Positions 18,008 to 25,982 of a stretch of DNA of 64,000 nucleotides are shown one piece after another. The stretch is from Roseomonas aerilata DSM 19363. Its GTDB lineage: Bacteria; Pseudomonadota; Alphaproteobacteria; Acetobacterales; Acetobacteraceae. The stretch spans positions 62,001-126,000 of the forward strand of contig NZ_JONP01000013.1 of NCBI RefSeq assembly GCF_000711725.1, written 5' to 3'. How positions within the stretch are numbered: the first letter of the stretch is position 1; each line of letters starts with the position of its first letter. The position numbers were made by a program, and so were the translations under genes. Under the pieces are notes generated by a model. That model saw only the letters and a program-made list of their open reading frames with translations, did no database searches and was not told the DNA's origin.

Positions 18008-18707
18008 GACCGAACCCCTGCCTGCCCCCGATGCCGAAGCCATCGCCGCGAACCTTGCCCGGATCAAGGCGCGGATCGCGGCGGCCTGCGAGGGGGCGGG
18101 GCGGGATGCTTCCGCGGTGACGCTCGTGGCCGTCTCCAAGACGCATCCGGCGGCGGCGGTGGAGGCGGCCCTGGCGGCGGGGCAGCTGAGCTTCGGGGAG
18201 AACCGGGTGCAGGAGGCGGCGGGGAAGTTCCCGGCCCTGCGCGCCGCGCATCCGGGCATGCGGCTGCACCTGATCGGCGGGTTGCAGACGAACAAGGCGC
18301 GGGACGCCGTGCGGGTGGCGGACGTGATCGAGAGCCTCGACCGCCCGCGTCTGGCGGAGGCGATCGCGGAGGCGATCCGGCGGGAGGGCCGGGCGCCGGA
18401 GCTGCTGGTGCAGGTGAACACCGGGGCGGAGCCGCAGAAATCGGGCGTGGCGCGGGAGGAGGCCTCGGCCTTCCTGCGCGCCCTCCGCGAGACGCATGGG
18501 CTGGCCATCTCGGGCGCCATGTGCATCCCGCCCGAGGGCGAGGACCCGGTGCCGCATTTCCGCTGGCTGGCCGCCTTCGCCGCCGACGAGGGGCTATCGG
18601 TGCTGTCGATGGGGATGAGCGGGGACTTCGAGGCGGCGGTCGCCTGCGGGGCCACGCAGGTGAGGGTGGGCAGCGCCATCTTCGGGGCGAGGCCCTATCC
18701 GGCATGA
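18006..18707 (+). CDS. yggS: YggS-family PLP homeostasis protein
   Basis: Single-domain PLP-binding TIM-barrel protein that buffers pyridoxal phosphate. 233 residues. The PLP lysine is Lys45 in LVAVSKTHPA. GENRVQEAAGK, HLIGGLQTNKAR, LVQVNTG, MGMSGDFEAAVACGATQVRVGSAIFG are the family signatures. The ATG at 18006 overlaps the opposite-strand thiE start codon. No Shine-Dalgarno sequence is visible, since the upstream region is thiE coding sequence. The stop overlaps the next gene by ATGA. Confidence 0.93.
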   Translation: MTEPLPAPDAEAIAANLARIKARIAAACEGAGRDASAVTLVAVSKTHPAAAVEAALAAGQLSFGENRVQEAAGKFPALRAAHPGMRLHLIGGLQTNKARDAVRVADVIESLDRPRLAEAIAEAIRREGRAPELLVQVNTGAEPQKSGVAREEASAFLRALRETHGLAISGAMCIPPEGEDPVPHFRWLAAFAADEGLSVLSMGMSGDFEAAVACGATQVRVGSAIFGARPYPA

Positions 18708-19306
18708 GCGACGCGGCGGCCTGGGACACGCGCTACGCCGGGGGCGGCTTCGCCTTCGGGGAGGCGCCGAACCGGCATCTGGCAGCGCAGGACTGGCGGC
18801 TGCGGCCGGGAATGCGGGCGCTGGCGCTGGGCGACGGCGAGGGCCGGAACGGGGCTTGGCTGGCCGGGCGGGGTCTGGAGGTGACCTCGGTGGATTGGTC
18901 GGCGGCAGGGCTGGCCAAGGCCGCCGCGCTGGCCGAGGCGCGCGAGGTGGCGCTGCGGACGGTGGTGGCGGACCTCGTGGCCTGGGATTGGCCGGTGGAC
19001 GCCTTCGACCTCGTGGCCTGGATCTTCGTGCACCTGCCGCCCAGGGACCGGGCCGTGGTGGCGGCCGGGGCCGCGGCGGCGCTGGCGCCGGGCGGGCTGC
19101 TGGTGCTGGAGGGCTTCACCCCCGCGCAGGAGGGGCGGCGCTCGGGCGGGCCGCGCGATCCCTTGCTGCTCTGGTCGGCCGCGCTGGTGCGTGAGCACTT
19201 CGCGGAACTCGAGGTGCTGGAATGCCTCGAAGGCACGGTGGTGCTGGACGAGGGGCCGAAGCACCAGGGGCCCGCCGAGGTCGTGCGGGCCGTCTTGCGG
19301 AAGTAG
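18704..19306 (+). CDS. Class I SAM-dependent methyltransferase (TehB-like)
   Basis: 200-residue Rossmann-type methyltransferase. The AdoMet motif reads ALALGDGEGRNGAWLAGRGLEV with an acidic residue in TSVDWSAAG. A VVADLVAWDW segment and the DLVAWIFVHLPP post-motif follow, then APGGLLVLEGF. WDTRYAGGGFAFGEAPNRHL at the N-terminus is typical of TehB/thiopurine-methyltransferase-like proteins. The substrate is unknown. It overlaps yggS by ATGA and ends 7 bp before the convergent exporter gene, with no terminator between them. Confidence 0.85.
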   Translation: MSDAAAWDTRYAGGGFAFGEAPNRHLAAQDWRLRPGMRALALGDGEGRNGAWLAGRGLEVTSVDWSAAGLAKAAALAEAREVALRTVVADLVAWDWPVDAFDLVAWIFVHLPPRDRAVVAAGAAAALAPGGLLVLEGFTPAQEGRRSGGPRDPLLLWSAALVREHFAELEVLECLEGTVVLDEGPKHQGPAEVVRAVLRK

Positions 19307-19313
19307 CGCCCGC

Positions 19314-20168
19314 TCAGGCCGTCGCCTCGCTCCGGGCGGAGGCCGCCAGCCAGCCACCGCCGACGACGAGCGCCGCCGCGACCAGCACGCGCGGCCCGGC
19401 CTGTCCCTCCCCCGCGAGGAGAAGGAGGAGGGTGGAGGCGACCGGGACGGCATAGGCCAGGGTGCCGAGCAGGCGCGGATCGCCGCGCTTCATGCCGACA
19501 TCCCAGAGAAAGAAGGCGGCGCCGACCGGGCCGAGGCCGAGGAGGAGGGCGGCGGCCCATTCGCGCGGGCTGGGGATGACCGTGGTCTCGAAGAGGAAGT
19601 GGGCGAGGGCGGCCAGCGCCGCCGAGCCGAGGCAGAAGCCGGCGACGGCCTCGGTCGGCACGGCCGAGAGGCGGCGGGCGGTGACGGAGTAGAGGGCCCA
19701 GACGAGGGCCGCCGCCGCCGCGCAGAGGAAGCCGGGGATGGCCCCCGGCGGGAAGGCGGCGCCCGGTCCGACGACGAGCGCGCAGCCCAAGAAGCCGAGC
19801 GCGACGCCCGCGAGGCGGCGGGACCCGAGATGGAGCCCAAGGATCGGGGCGGAGAGAAGGACGATGAGCAGCGGCCAGAGATAGTTGATGAGGCTCGCCT
19901 CTACCGGCGGCGCCCAGGCGAGGGCGGCGAAGTAGAGGGCATGGTAGCCGAAGAGCCCGCCCACCCCGTGCGCCCAGGCGATGGGCGGCTGGCGCAGGGC
20001 GGCGAGTTGACCGCGGGCCGCGAGCCAGGCGGTGGCGAGGAGCCCGGCGGCAGCGAAGGCCATGGCCGTGACCTGCAGCGGCGGCAGCCCGGCCGCCCCG
20101 CGCGCGAGGAGGGCGAGGAAGGCCCAGAGGGCGAGCGCGCCGATGCCTGAGGCGGTCGCGCGGCTCAC
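19314..20168 (-). CDS. DMT-superfamily (EamA) exporter, YddG-like
   Basis: 284 residues, ten predicted membrane helices in two EamA halves. The segment GYHALYFAALAWAPPVEASLINYLWPLLIVL (read in parts) strongly resembles the aromatic amino-acid exporter YddG. The GTG start at 20168 is followed at once by the first helix. The role is export of amino acids or related metabolites across the inner membrane; the exact cargo is not shown by the sequence. It is transcribed towards the methyltransferase gene. Confidence 0.85.
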   Translation of the reverse strand: MSRATASGIGALALWAFLALLARGAAGLPPLQVTAMAFAAAGLLATAWLAARGQLAALRQPPIAWAHGVGGLFGYHALYFAALAWAPPVEASLINYLWPLLIVLLSAPILGLHLGSRRLAGVALGFLGCALVVGPGAAFPPGAIPGFLCAAAAALVWALYSVTARRLSAVPTEAVAGFCLGSAALAALAHFLFETTVIPSPREWAAALLLGLGPVGAAFFLWDVGMKRGDPRLLGTLAYAVPVASTLLLLLAGEGQAGPRVLVAAALVVGGGWLAASARSEATA

Positions 20169-20261
20169 GCCGCGACCCTGGCAACCGGTGGGCGGAGGGC
20201 GCGTTGCCCCAGCATTGGGCCGGAAAGTTCCGGCGCTGCCCCGGGCGAGGAGTTGGACACG

Positions 20262-20621
20262 GTGGGATTCCTGATCAGAACGGTCATCACGGCCGTTGCC
20301 TTTTACATCGCCGCGAATGTCGTCACAGGGCTGTGGTTCTCCAGCCTGACGACCCTGATCATCGCGGCCATCATCTTCGGCGTGGTGAATGCGGTGATCC
20401 GGCCGATCATCGCGACACTGTCGCTGCCGCTGACGGTGCTAACACTCGGATTGTTCACGCTGGTGGTGAACGCCATAATGCTGGGTATCACGGCGCTGGT
20501 AATGCCGGGAATGCGGATCACGAACTTCTCGGCCGCCTTCTTCGGCGCGATCATCATCTGGCTGGTGTCCTGGATCGCGAACAAGTTCGTGGGCGACCGC
20601 GGCACGGCGGCGGCGCGATGA
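20262..20621 (+). CDS. Phage-holin-family (YvlD/DUF-type) small membrane protein
   Basis: About 119 residues with four hydrophobic helices, matching the widespread Phage_holin_4_2 family of chromosomal membrane proteins. The GFLIRTVITAVAFYIAANVVTG start and the NAVIRPIIATLSLPLTVLTLGLF core (read in parts) are typical. Despite the name these are not phage lysis genes. I chose GTG 20262, 9 nt after GAGGAG; a TTG at 20253 touches the ribosome site. The gene is GC-poorer and its codons less biased than its neighbours. Its stop overlaps a tiny frame (ATGA). Confidence 0.85.
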   Translation: MGFLIRTVITAVAFYIAANVVTGLWFSSLTTLIIAAIIFGVVNAVIRPIIATLSLPLTVLTLGLFTLVVNAIMLGITALVMPGMRITNFSAAFFGAIIIWLVSWIANKFVGDRGTAAAR

Positions 20622-20740
20622 CCGCGGCGGTCATCGCGGCGGTGGCGATCGCCGCGGCGGCCGCTGCGGCGGTGGCTGCCGTGAGCGGGCCGGCGCCGCG
20701 GCCGGTGCCGGTCCGGGCGCGGGGCGCGCGTCGCCGGTGA
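20618..20740 (+). CDS. Possible 40-residue hydrophobic peptide
   Basis: Starts at an ATG overlapping the holin-family stop (ATGA). It encodes a single Ala/Val helix (AAVIAAVAIAAAAAAAVAAV) followed by a Pro/Arg-rich basic tail ending GARRR. The helix-plus-positive-tail layout would suit a small membrane peptide, and the coupling is suggestive. However, Ala-rich frames arise easily in this composition. No homology is known to me. Confidence 0.3.
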   Translation: MTAAVIAAVAIAAAAAAAVAAVSGPAPRPVPVRARGARRR

Positions 20741-20790
20741 GCCGGCGGCAGTGTCCTGAGGGGATGCCGCCGGTCTGCTGAGGATTGATG

Positions 20791-20833
20791 GCCCGCGGGG
20801 CCCTGGCAGGAGCCGGGGCCCCGCGGGCTTTTT
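20791..20833 (+). terminator. Strong rho-independent terminator
   Basis: A 13-bp perfect stem (GCCCGCGGGGCCC/GGGCCCCGCGGGC) with a 12-nt loop, followed by TTTTT. It lies 50 bp after the small peptide frame and ends the holin transcript. Confidence 0.9.
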
Positions 20834-20932
20834 CATCGCCCGTTCGACCTGTCGGGGCGGCACCCTGCGGTCCAGCGCCCGCCACCTTCTCCCGTCCGCT
20901 GGTTGACCCCGCTTCCCCATCTGCCCGTGCAT

Positions 20933-21069
20933 TGCCTCGGGCCGGCGACACGGGGCGCACCGACCGCCACGTAGTCCCCATTCGCAGAGAAAGATGATGG
21001 AGAGGGGTCCGGGGAGAGGAAGAATTCCTTCTTCCTCTCCCCGGAATTACCAGCGCCGACAAGTCAGGA
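20933..21069 (-). repeat. Four-hairpin 3'-UTR repeat, copy C (truncated, H1 end kept)
   Basis: H1 at 21008-21045 is a perfect 17-bp stem (CCGGGGAGAGGAAGAA arm plus one T-A pair) with loop GGAA on the minus strand. It lies 42 bp from the stop of the outer-membrane-factor gene, whose strand it follows. The AAAGATGATGG tract is present. The H2 region (20933-20970) is degraded, and H3 and H4 are missing. The leader TCCTGACTTGTCGGCGCTGG is visible on the minus strand. Confidence 0.85.
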
Positions 21070-21087
21070 TAAAGGCCCCGGGACTAT

Positions 21088-22662
21088 TTAGGGCCGCACG
21101 AAGGGCAGCGGCGTGCGGGACGGTGCCGCGGCCTCCGCCATGGCCGCCCAGTCCTGCTGCGACCAGCCGCCGCCGAGCGCCTTGTAAAGCGAGACGACAT
21201 CGTTGGTGACCGACAGGGTCGCGCGGATCTCCTGCTGCTGCGCCGCGACGAGGGAGCGCTGGGCGTCCAGCACCTCGATGAAGCTGCCGAGGCCGTTGTC
21301 GTAGCGGTCCCGCGCGAGCGTGAGGACGGTGCGGGTGGAGGCGACGGTCTGGCGGAGCTTGTCGCGCTGGGCCTGGTCGGTGCGGTAGGCGACGAGGGAG
21401 TCCTCGACCTCGCCGAGGGCGTTCAGCACGGCCGCGCGGTAGGCGAGCGCCGCCTCGACCTGCTGGGAGCGGGCGAGGGTGAGGTTCGCGGTCAGGCGCC
21501 CGCCCTGGAAGATCGGGACGGAGATGGTGGGCCCGGCCGAGTAGAAGTGGTTCGCCCAGCTGCTCAGCGCGCTGATCTCCACGCCGCGCAGGCCGAGATT
21601 CCCGGTGAGCGAGACGGAGGGGTAGAACTGCGCGATGGCGACGCCGACGCCGGCGGTGGCCGCGTGCAGCGTGGCCTCGGCGCGGCGGATATCCGGGCGG
21701 CGGCGGGCGAGCTCGGAGGGCACGCCGACGGGCAGGCGGGGCGGCGCGGGCGGGATCGGGCGGGGTGGGCCCAGCTCGTCGTCCAGCAGGCCCGGCGGGC
21801 GGCCCATGAGCACGGCGAGGCGGTTCATCGCCTGCTGCGCCTGGGCGGCGAAGGGTTGGAGCTGGGCCTCGTAGCTCGTGAGTTGCGCCCGCTGGTTCTC
21901 GACATCGATCTGAGGCGAGAGTCCGTCGCGCTGCCGGCGCTGGGTGAGGCCGAGCAGGCCACGCGCGGCGGCGATGTTCGCCTCCTGTGCGCGGGCCAGA
22001 GCCTGGGCGGCGCGCAGGCCCGAATAGGTCTGCACGACATCGCCGATGAGGGTGACGAGGGCGTCGTTGCTGCTCTCGATCGCGGCCTCGGTCTGGGCAT
22101 TCGCCTGTTCCTCGCTGCGGCGGATGCGGCCGAAGAGGTCCAGCTCCCAGGCGGCGTCGAAGCCGGCCTGGAAGAGGTTGACCGGCCGCGTCGCGGCGTT
22201 GAGGCCGTTGGAGAGGGCGTCGGCCGCGCGGTCGGAGAGACCGGGGCTGGCGTCGTCCAGCGTCGTGTTGCCGCGGAGGCCGCGCGCGGCGTCGAAGGCG
22301 CCGCGGGACTGGAGGATGCCGCGCAGGCCGAGCTGCTGGCGCGTGTAGCTGCCGCTGCCGCCGATGGTGGGCAGGCCGGCTGCGCGCGCCGCCGCCTCGC
22401 CCTGGCGGGCCTGGACCACCCGCTGCACCGCCTGCTGGAGGGTGAGGTTATTGGTGACGGTGCGCTCGATGAGGCTCTCGAGCACGGGGTCGTGGAACTC
22501 GGACCACCAGCGGGGATCGGGGCGGGATTCCATCGTCACGCCGCGCGCGCGGAGCGCCTGATTGTAGGCGTCGAGATGGGTGGATTCGGGCGTCTCGAAG
22601 TTCGGCCCGAGGGTGCAGGCGCCGAGCGCGCCGGCGAGGAGAAGCGGGAAGAGGGCGCGCAT
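21088..22662 (-). CDS. Outer-membrane efflux factor, OprM/NodT family lipoprotein
   Basis: 524-residue TolC-like trimeric channel that completes a tripartite drug-efflux system. Lipoprotein signal MRALFPLLLAGALGAC (Cys16), then the TLGPNF start common to NodT proteins. WWSEFHDPVLESLIERTV, the coiled periplasmic hairpins (YRTDQAQRDKLRQTVASTR) and RPDIRRAEATLHAATAGVGVA mark the two OEP repeats. It is the last gene of an emrA-emrB-OMF operon, starting 2 bp after the emrB stop. Confidence 0.93.
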   Translation of the reverse strand: MRALFPLLLAGALGACTLGPNFETPESTHLDAYNQALRARGVTMESRPDPRWWSEFHDPVLESLIERTVTNNLTLQQAVQRVVQARQGEAAARAAGLPTIGGSGSYTRQQLGLRGILQSRGAFDAARGLRGNTTLDDASPGLSDRAADALSNGLNAATRPVNLFQAGFDAAWELDLFGRIRRSEEQANAQTEAAIESSNDALVTLIGDVVQTYSGLRAAQALARAQEANIAAARGLLGLTQRRQRDGLSPQIDVENQRAQLTSYEAQLQPFAAQAQQAMNRLAVLMGRPPGLLDDELGPPRPIPPAPPRLPVGVPSELARRRPDIRRAEATLHAATAGVGVAIAQFYPSVSLTGNLGLRGVEISALSSWANHFYSAGPTISVPIFQGGRLTANLTLARSQQVEAALAYRAAVLNALGEVEDSLVAYRTDQAQRDKLRQTVASTRTVLTLARDRYDNGLGSFIEVLDAQRSLVAAQQQEIRATLSVTNDVVSLYKALGGGWSQQDWAAMAEAAAPSRTPLPFVRP

Positions 22663-22664
22663 GG

Positions 22665-24236
22665 TCAGTGTCCGCCGCCCCCGCCCTGGACCTTCACGCC
22701 CGAGAACATCAGGCCGAGCGGCACGATGAGCAGGGCGACGCCGGCGACGATGAGGAAGGCGTCGGAATAGGCGAGCACCGCGACCTGATCGCGCAGCATC
22801 CGCTGCATCTGCCCCGTGGCCAGCTCGGCCGCCTGGGAGGCGGAGTAGCCGTAGTCGATCAGGGCCTGCCGGATCTGCTGGAGCGTCGTGTTGAAGGGTT
22901 CGTAGAGGGGCGTCATGTGTTCCGAGAGCTGGCTCGTGCGGATCTGCTGGTGGTTGGCGACGACGGCGGTGGAGACGGAGATGCCGATCGAGCCCGCGAC
23001 GTTGCGGATCATGGTGAAGAGGGCTGTCGCGTCGCCGTTCAGCTCCCGCGGCAGGGTGGCGTAGGAGATCGTGCTGATGGGCACGAACAGGAAGGCGAGG
23101 CCGACCGTCTGCGCCGCGCGCATGAGGGCGAGCTCCGTGTAGTCGATGTCCGGCGTGATGCCGCGGGAGTAGAGGAGCGCGCCGCTGAGGAGCAGGCCGC
23201 CCAGCGCCACGATGTATTTCGCGGGGACGATGCCCAGCAGTCGCCCGGTGAGCGGGATGAGCAGCAGCAGAACGCCCGCGCCGGGCGCGAGGATGAGGCC
23301 GGACCAGAAGGCATCGTAGCCGAGCTGCTGCTGGGCGAGCTGCGGGATGAGCACGGCGGAGCCGTAGAGCACGAAGCCCATCAGCCCGATGGCGAGGCAG
23401 CCGAGGGCGAAGTTGCGGTCGGCGAAGACGCGCAGGTTGACGATGGGGTTCTTCGCGTAGGACAGCCAGGTGATCCCGCCGATATAGCCGAAGGCGGAGA
23501 TGAGGGCGGCGTTGCGGATATAGGCGGAGGAGAGCCAGTCGTAGTTCTCGCCGCGGTCGAGTGCCAGCTCCATGCCGGCGAGCGCCAGCACGATGAAGCC
23601 GAGGCCGATATAGTCGAAGCGGATGGGACGCTTCGCTTCCTCCGTGACCCAGGGCGGGTCTTCCACGACCTGCAGCACGCCGAAGACCGTGGCGGCGCCG
23701 ATCGGCACGTTGATGAGGAAGATCCAGTGCCAGGAATAGGTGTCCGTGAGATAGCCGCCCGCGACCGGCCCGAGGATGGGGGCCACGACGGTCGCGACGG
23801 CGGTGACGGAGAAGGCGGTGCCACGTTTCTCCGGCGGGAAGGTGTCGAGGATGATGGCCTGCTGCGTCGGCTGCAGCCCACCGCCGAAGAAGCCCTGCAG
23901 CGCGCGGAAGAGAAGGAGCTGCCAGAACTCGTTCGCCATGCCGCAGCCCAATGAGGCGAGGGTGAAGACCGAGATGCAGATGAGGAAGTAGCGCCGCCGC
24001 CCGATCATGCGGCTGAGCGAGCCGGAGATGGTCAGCACGATGCCGTTGGCGACGAGGTAGGTGGTCAGCGCCCAGGTGCTCTCGTCGTTGGAGACCGAGA
24101 GGCTGCCGGCGATATGGGGGAGCGAGACGTTGACGATGGTGGTGTCCAGCACCTCCATGAAGGCTGCCAGCGTCACGACGAGGGTGATGACCCAGGGATT
24201 GGCGCGGGGCTTCCAGCCAGCCTCCGCGCCGCTCAT
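22665..24236 (-). CDS. EmrB/QacA-type MFS multidrug transporter (DHA2)
   Basis: 523-residue, 14-helix proton-drug antiporter. The DHA2 signatures are present: LDTTIVNVSLPHIAGSL in helix 1, a loop R-x-x-GRRR after helix 2 (SRMIGRRRYF), and motif C-like GPVAGGYLTD with WHWIFLINVPIG. The EmrB-like periplasmic region before the last helices (QQIRQALIDYGYSASQAAELA) is present. The ATG overlaps the emrA stop (ATGA), so adaptor, pump and channel are co-translated. Substrates cannot be told from sequence. Confidence 0.94.
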   Translation of the reverse strand: MSGAEAGWKPRANPWVITLVVTLAAFMEVLDTTIVNVSLPHIAGSLSVSNDESTWALTTYLVANGIVLTISGSLSRMIGRRRYFLICISVFTLASLGCGMANEFWQLLLFRALQGFFGGGLQPTQQAIILDTFPPEKRGTAFSVTAVATVVAPILGPVAGGYLTDTYSWHWIFLINVPIGAATVFGVLQVVEDPPWVTEEAKRPIRFDYIGLGFIVLALAGMELALDRGENYDWLSSAYIRNAALISAFGYIGGITWLSYAKNPIVNLRVFADRNFALGCLAIGLMGFVLYGSAVLIPQLAQQQLGYDAFWSGLILAPGAGVLLLLIPLTGRLLGIVPAKYIVALGGLLLSGALLYSRGITPDIDYTELALMRAAQTVGLAFLFVPISTISYATLPRELNGDATALFTMIRNVAGSIGISVSTAVVANHQQIRTSQLSEHMTPLYEPFNTTLQQIRQALIDYGYSASQAAELATGQMQRMLRDQVAVLAYSDAFLIVAGVALLIVPLGLMFSGVKVQGGGGGH

Positions 24237-25465
24237 TCGACGTTAACCGTCGGCACCACGGAAAGGCCGAGGGGGAGCGGCCGGTCGGCGGGCACGCCGT
24301 CGTCGATGACGATCTTCACGGGCACGCGGCGGACGATCTTCACGAAGTTGCCCGTCGCGTTCTCGGCCGGGAAGGCGCTGAAGCGGGCGCCGCTGCCCAT
24401 CTGCACGCTGTCGATATGGCCGTGGACCTTCATGTCCGGGAAGGCATCGATGCGGATGTCCACGGGCTGGTTCGGCCGCATGCGCGCGAGCTGGTTCTCC
24501 TTGAAGTTGGCGGCGATCCACACCTCGGGGGTGACGAGGTTCATCACGGTGGTGCCGGGCTGGAGCAGCGCGCCGCGCTCCACGTTGCGGCGGGTGACGC
24601 GGCCGTCCTGCGGCGCGCGGATCTCGGTGTAGGAAAGGTTGAGTTCGGCCGCCGCGAGCTGCGCCTCGGCCTGGGTGACGGCAGCGCGGCGCTGCTCGAC
24701 CGTTGCCTGCGCGAGGTCGATCGTCTGCTGCGTGACGGAGGCGACCTGCACCTCCGCCTCCGCCTGGGCGACCGCCGCGGTGCGCACGCGGAGGGCGGCG
24801 GTCGCGGTGTCGATGTTCGACTGCGTGGTGGCGCGGGGATCCACGGCGCGCTGGCGGCGCTCGTCGGCGCGCGCCTGCTCCTGGCTCGCCTGGGCGGAGG
24901 CGCGCTGCGCCTCGGCCTGCGCGAGCTGCGCGGGTGCGCGCACGCGGGCGACCTCGAGGTCGATCTCGGCCGCGCGGAGCTGCGTGCGGGCGAGCGCGAG
25001 CTGGGCGCGCGCCTGGTCGCGCTGCACGGTGTAGTCGCGCACATCGATCCGCAACAGCAGGTCGCCCGCCTTCACGAGTTGGTTGTCGTCGACCGCGAGT
25101 TCCGTGACGTAGCCGCCGACGCGCGGCGCGATGGTGACGGCGCGGCCCTCGGTATAGGCATCGTCAGTGGATTCGAGGTCGCGGTGGCTCCACCAGTACC
25201 AGCCGCCGCCGATGACCGCGAGGAGGAGCACGGCGGCGCCGATGATCAGAGGCCAGCGCTTGCGGCCCTTGCCGTCACCGTCCTCCTTCTTGTCGTCAGC
25301 CTGTTTTGCGGAACGCTTGGCCGGTTCCTTGTCAGAGTCCGCGCGCTCCCGCTCGTCGTTCTCGCGGCGGTTCTTCGCGTCGGGGTTCTCTACCGGCGTG
25401 CTGCGGTTCGCCCGTTCCAGGGCCAGCAGGTCACGGCTTCTCGCCATCCGGTCACCGTCCGCCAT
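24233..25465 (-). CDS. HlyD/EmrA-family efflux adaptor
   Basis: Membrane-fusion protein of about 410 residues linking EmrB to the outer-membrane channel. After a charged, disordered N-terminal region (EDDKKEDGDGK-like) comes one inner-membrane helix (WPLIIGAAVLLLAVIGGGWYWW). Then STDDAYTEGRAVTIAPRVGGYV, the first half of the biotinyl-lipoyl fold, long Ala/Gln/Arg coiled coils, and NLSYTEIRAPQDGRVTRRNVERGALLQPGTTVM (read in parts). ATG 25465 is preferred to an upstream TTG at 25498; an ATG at 25447 is also possible. The N-terminal charged extension is longer than in E. coli EmrA. Confidence 0.9.
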   Translation of the reverse strand: MADGDRMARSRDLLALERANRSTPVENPDAKNRRENDERERADSDKEPAKRSAKQADDKKEDGDGKGRKRWPLIIGAAVLLLAVIGGGWYWWSHRDLESTDDAYTEGRAVTIAPRVGGYVTELAVDDNQLVKAGDLLLRIDVRDYTVQRDQARAQLALARTQLRAAEIDLEVARVRAPAQLAQAEAQRASAQASQEQARADERRQRAVDPRATTQSNIDTATAALRVRTAAVAQAEAEVQVASVTQQTIDLAQATVEQRRAAVTQAEAQLAAAELNLSYTEIRAPQDGRVTRRNVERGALLQPGTTVMNLVTPEVWIAANFKENQLARMRPNQPVDIRIDAFPDMKVHGHIDSVQMGSGARFSAFPAENATGNFVKIVRRVPVKIVIDDGVPADRPLPLGLSVVPTVNVE

Positions 25466-25498
25466 GCCGCCCCCACAGGCCCGGTTCGCGGCGGGCAA

Positions 25499-25730
25499 CC
25501 GATGAATTCAGATGAAGCATGCTGGGCGATGTATTCAGCGCTGGCGCGATCACCATGCTGCAACTGCTCACGTGGAGGAGAATACACGTGGGGGGCGGGG
25601 GATAACCCGGAGTTGATCTGTGTGGGCAGGGGAGTGACGCGCGTGCGGGACGATTGCCCCAATGGATTGGGTGACCTGCGCGGAACTACGCCGTATTGCG
25701 GGAGACCTGACCGCGGCGGTCCCTGTGACA
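25499..25730. promoter_or_regulatory. Control region upstream of the emrA-emrB-OMF operon
   Basis: 232 bp without a gene, visibly less GC-rich than its surroundings. It holds two copies of CACGTG, 16 bp apart start to start (25569-25574 and 25585-25590), flanking GAGGAGAATA. This is a plausible regulator site for the efflux operon. No divergent regulator gene is present, so the regulator lies elsewhere. Confidence 0.35.
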
Positions 25731-25964
25731 CCGGAGAGGGCTCTGCCCTCTCCGAACCTCACCTGCCAAGGACCTGAGGCCCTTGGAACCCCGTCTGACT
25801 GTCGCGGAACCTTCCTTCACGTGCCGTCGCCGCGGGTCCATGATCCGAGGCGCACCGGTCGCCAAGTCATCTCAACTCAAAGAAAAAGATGATGGTGAGG
25901 GGTTCGGGGAGAGGAAGAATTCCTTCTTCCTCTCCCCGGAGTCGCCAGCGCCACCAGGTCAGGA
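25731..25964 (-). repeat. Four-hairpin 3'-UTR repeat, copy D (full length)
   Basis: Follows the Bug binding-protein gene on the minus strand. H1 is at 25905-25938 (15-bp stem, minus-strand loop GGAA). The AAAAAGATGATGG tract is at about 25884. H2 is at 25829-25851 (mismatched). The CGCGACAGTCAGACGGGG motif is on the minus strand. H3 is at 25766-25786 and H4 at 25733-25753 (GGAGAGGGC-TCT-GCCCTCTCC). Confidence 0.87.
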
Positions 25965-25982
25965 CAGGTCCTTAACGGAATA

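Noticed and set aside
20262-20621. Holin-family gene as evidence of a prophage
   Set aside because: This family is common in ordinary chromosomes, and no other phage gene is near.
24416-25777. 453-codon + strand frame opposite emrA that runs into repeat copy D
   Set aside because: Antisense of emrA. The ending resembling the RND tail (SALSEP) comes only from the shared repeat.
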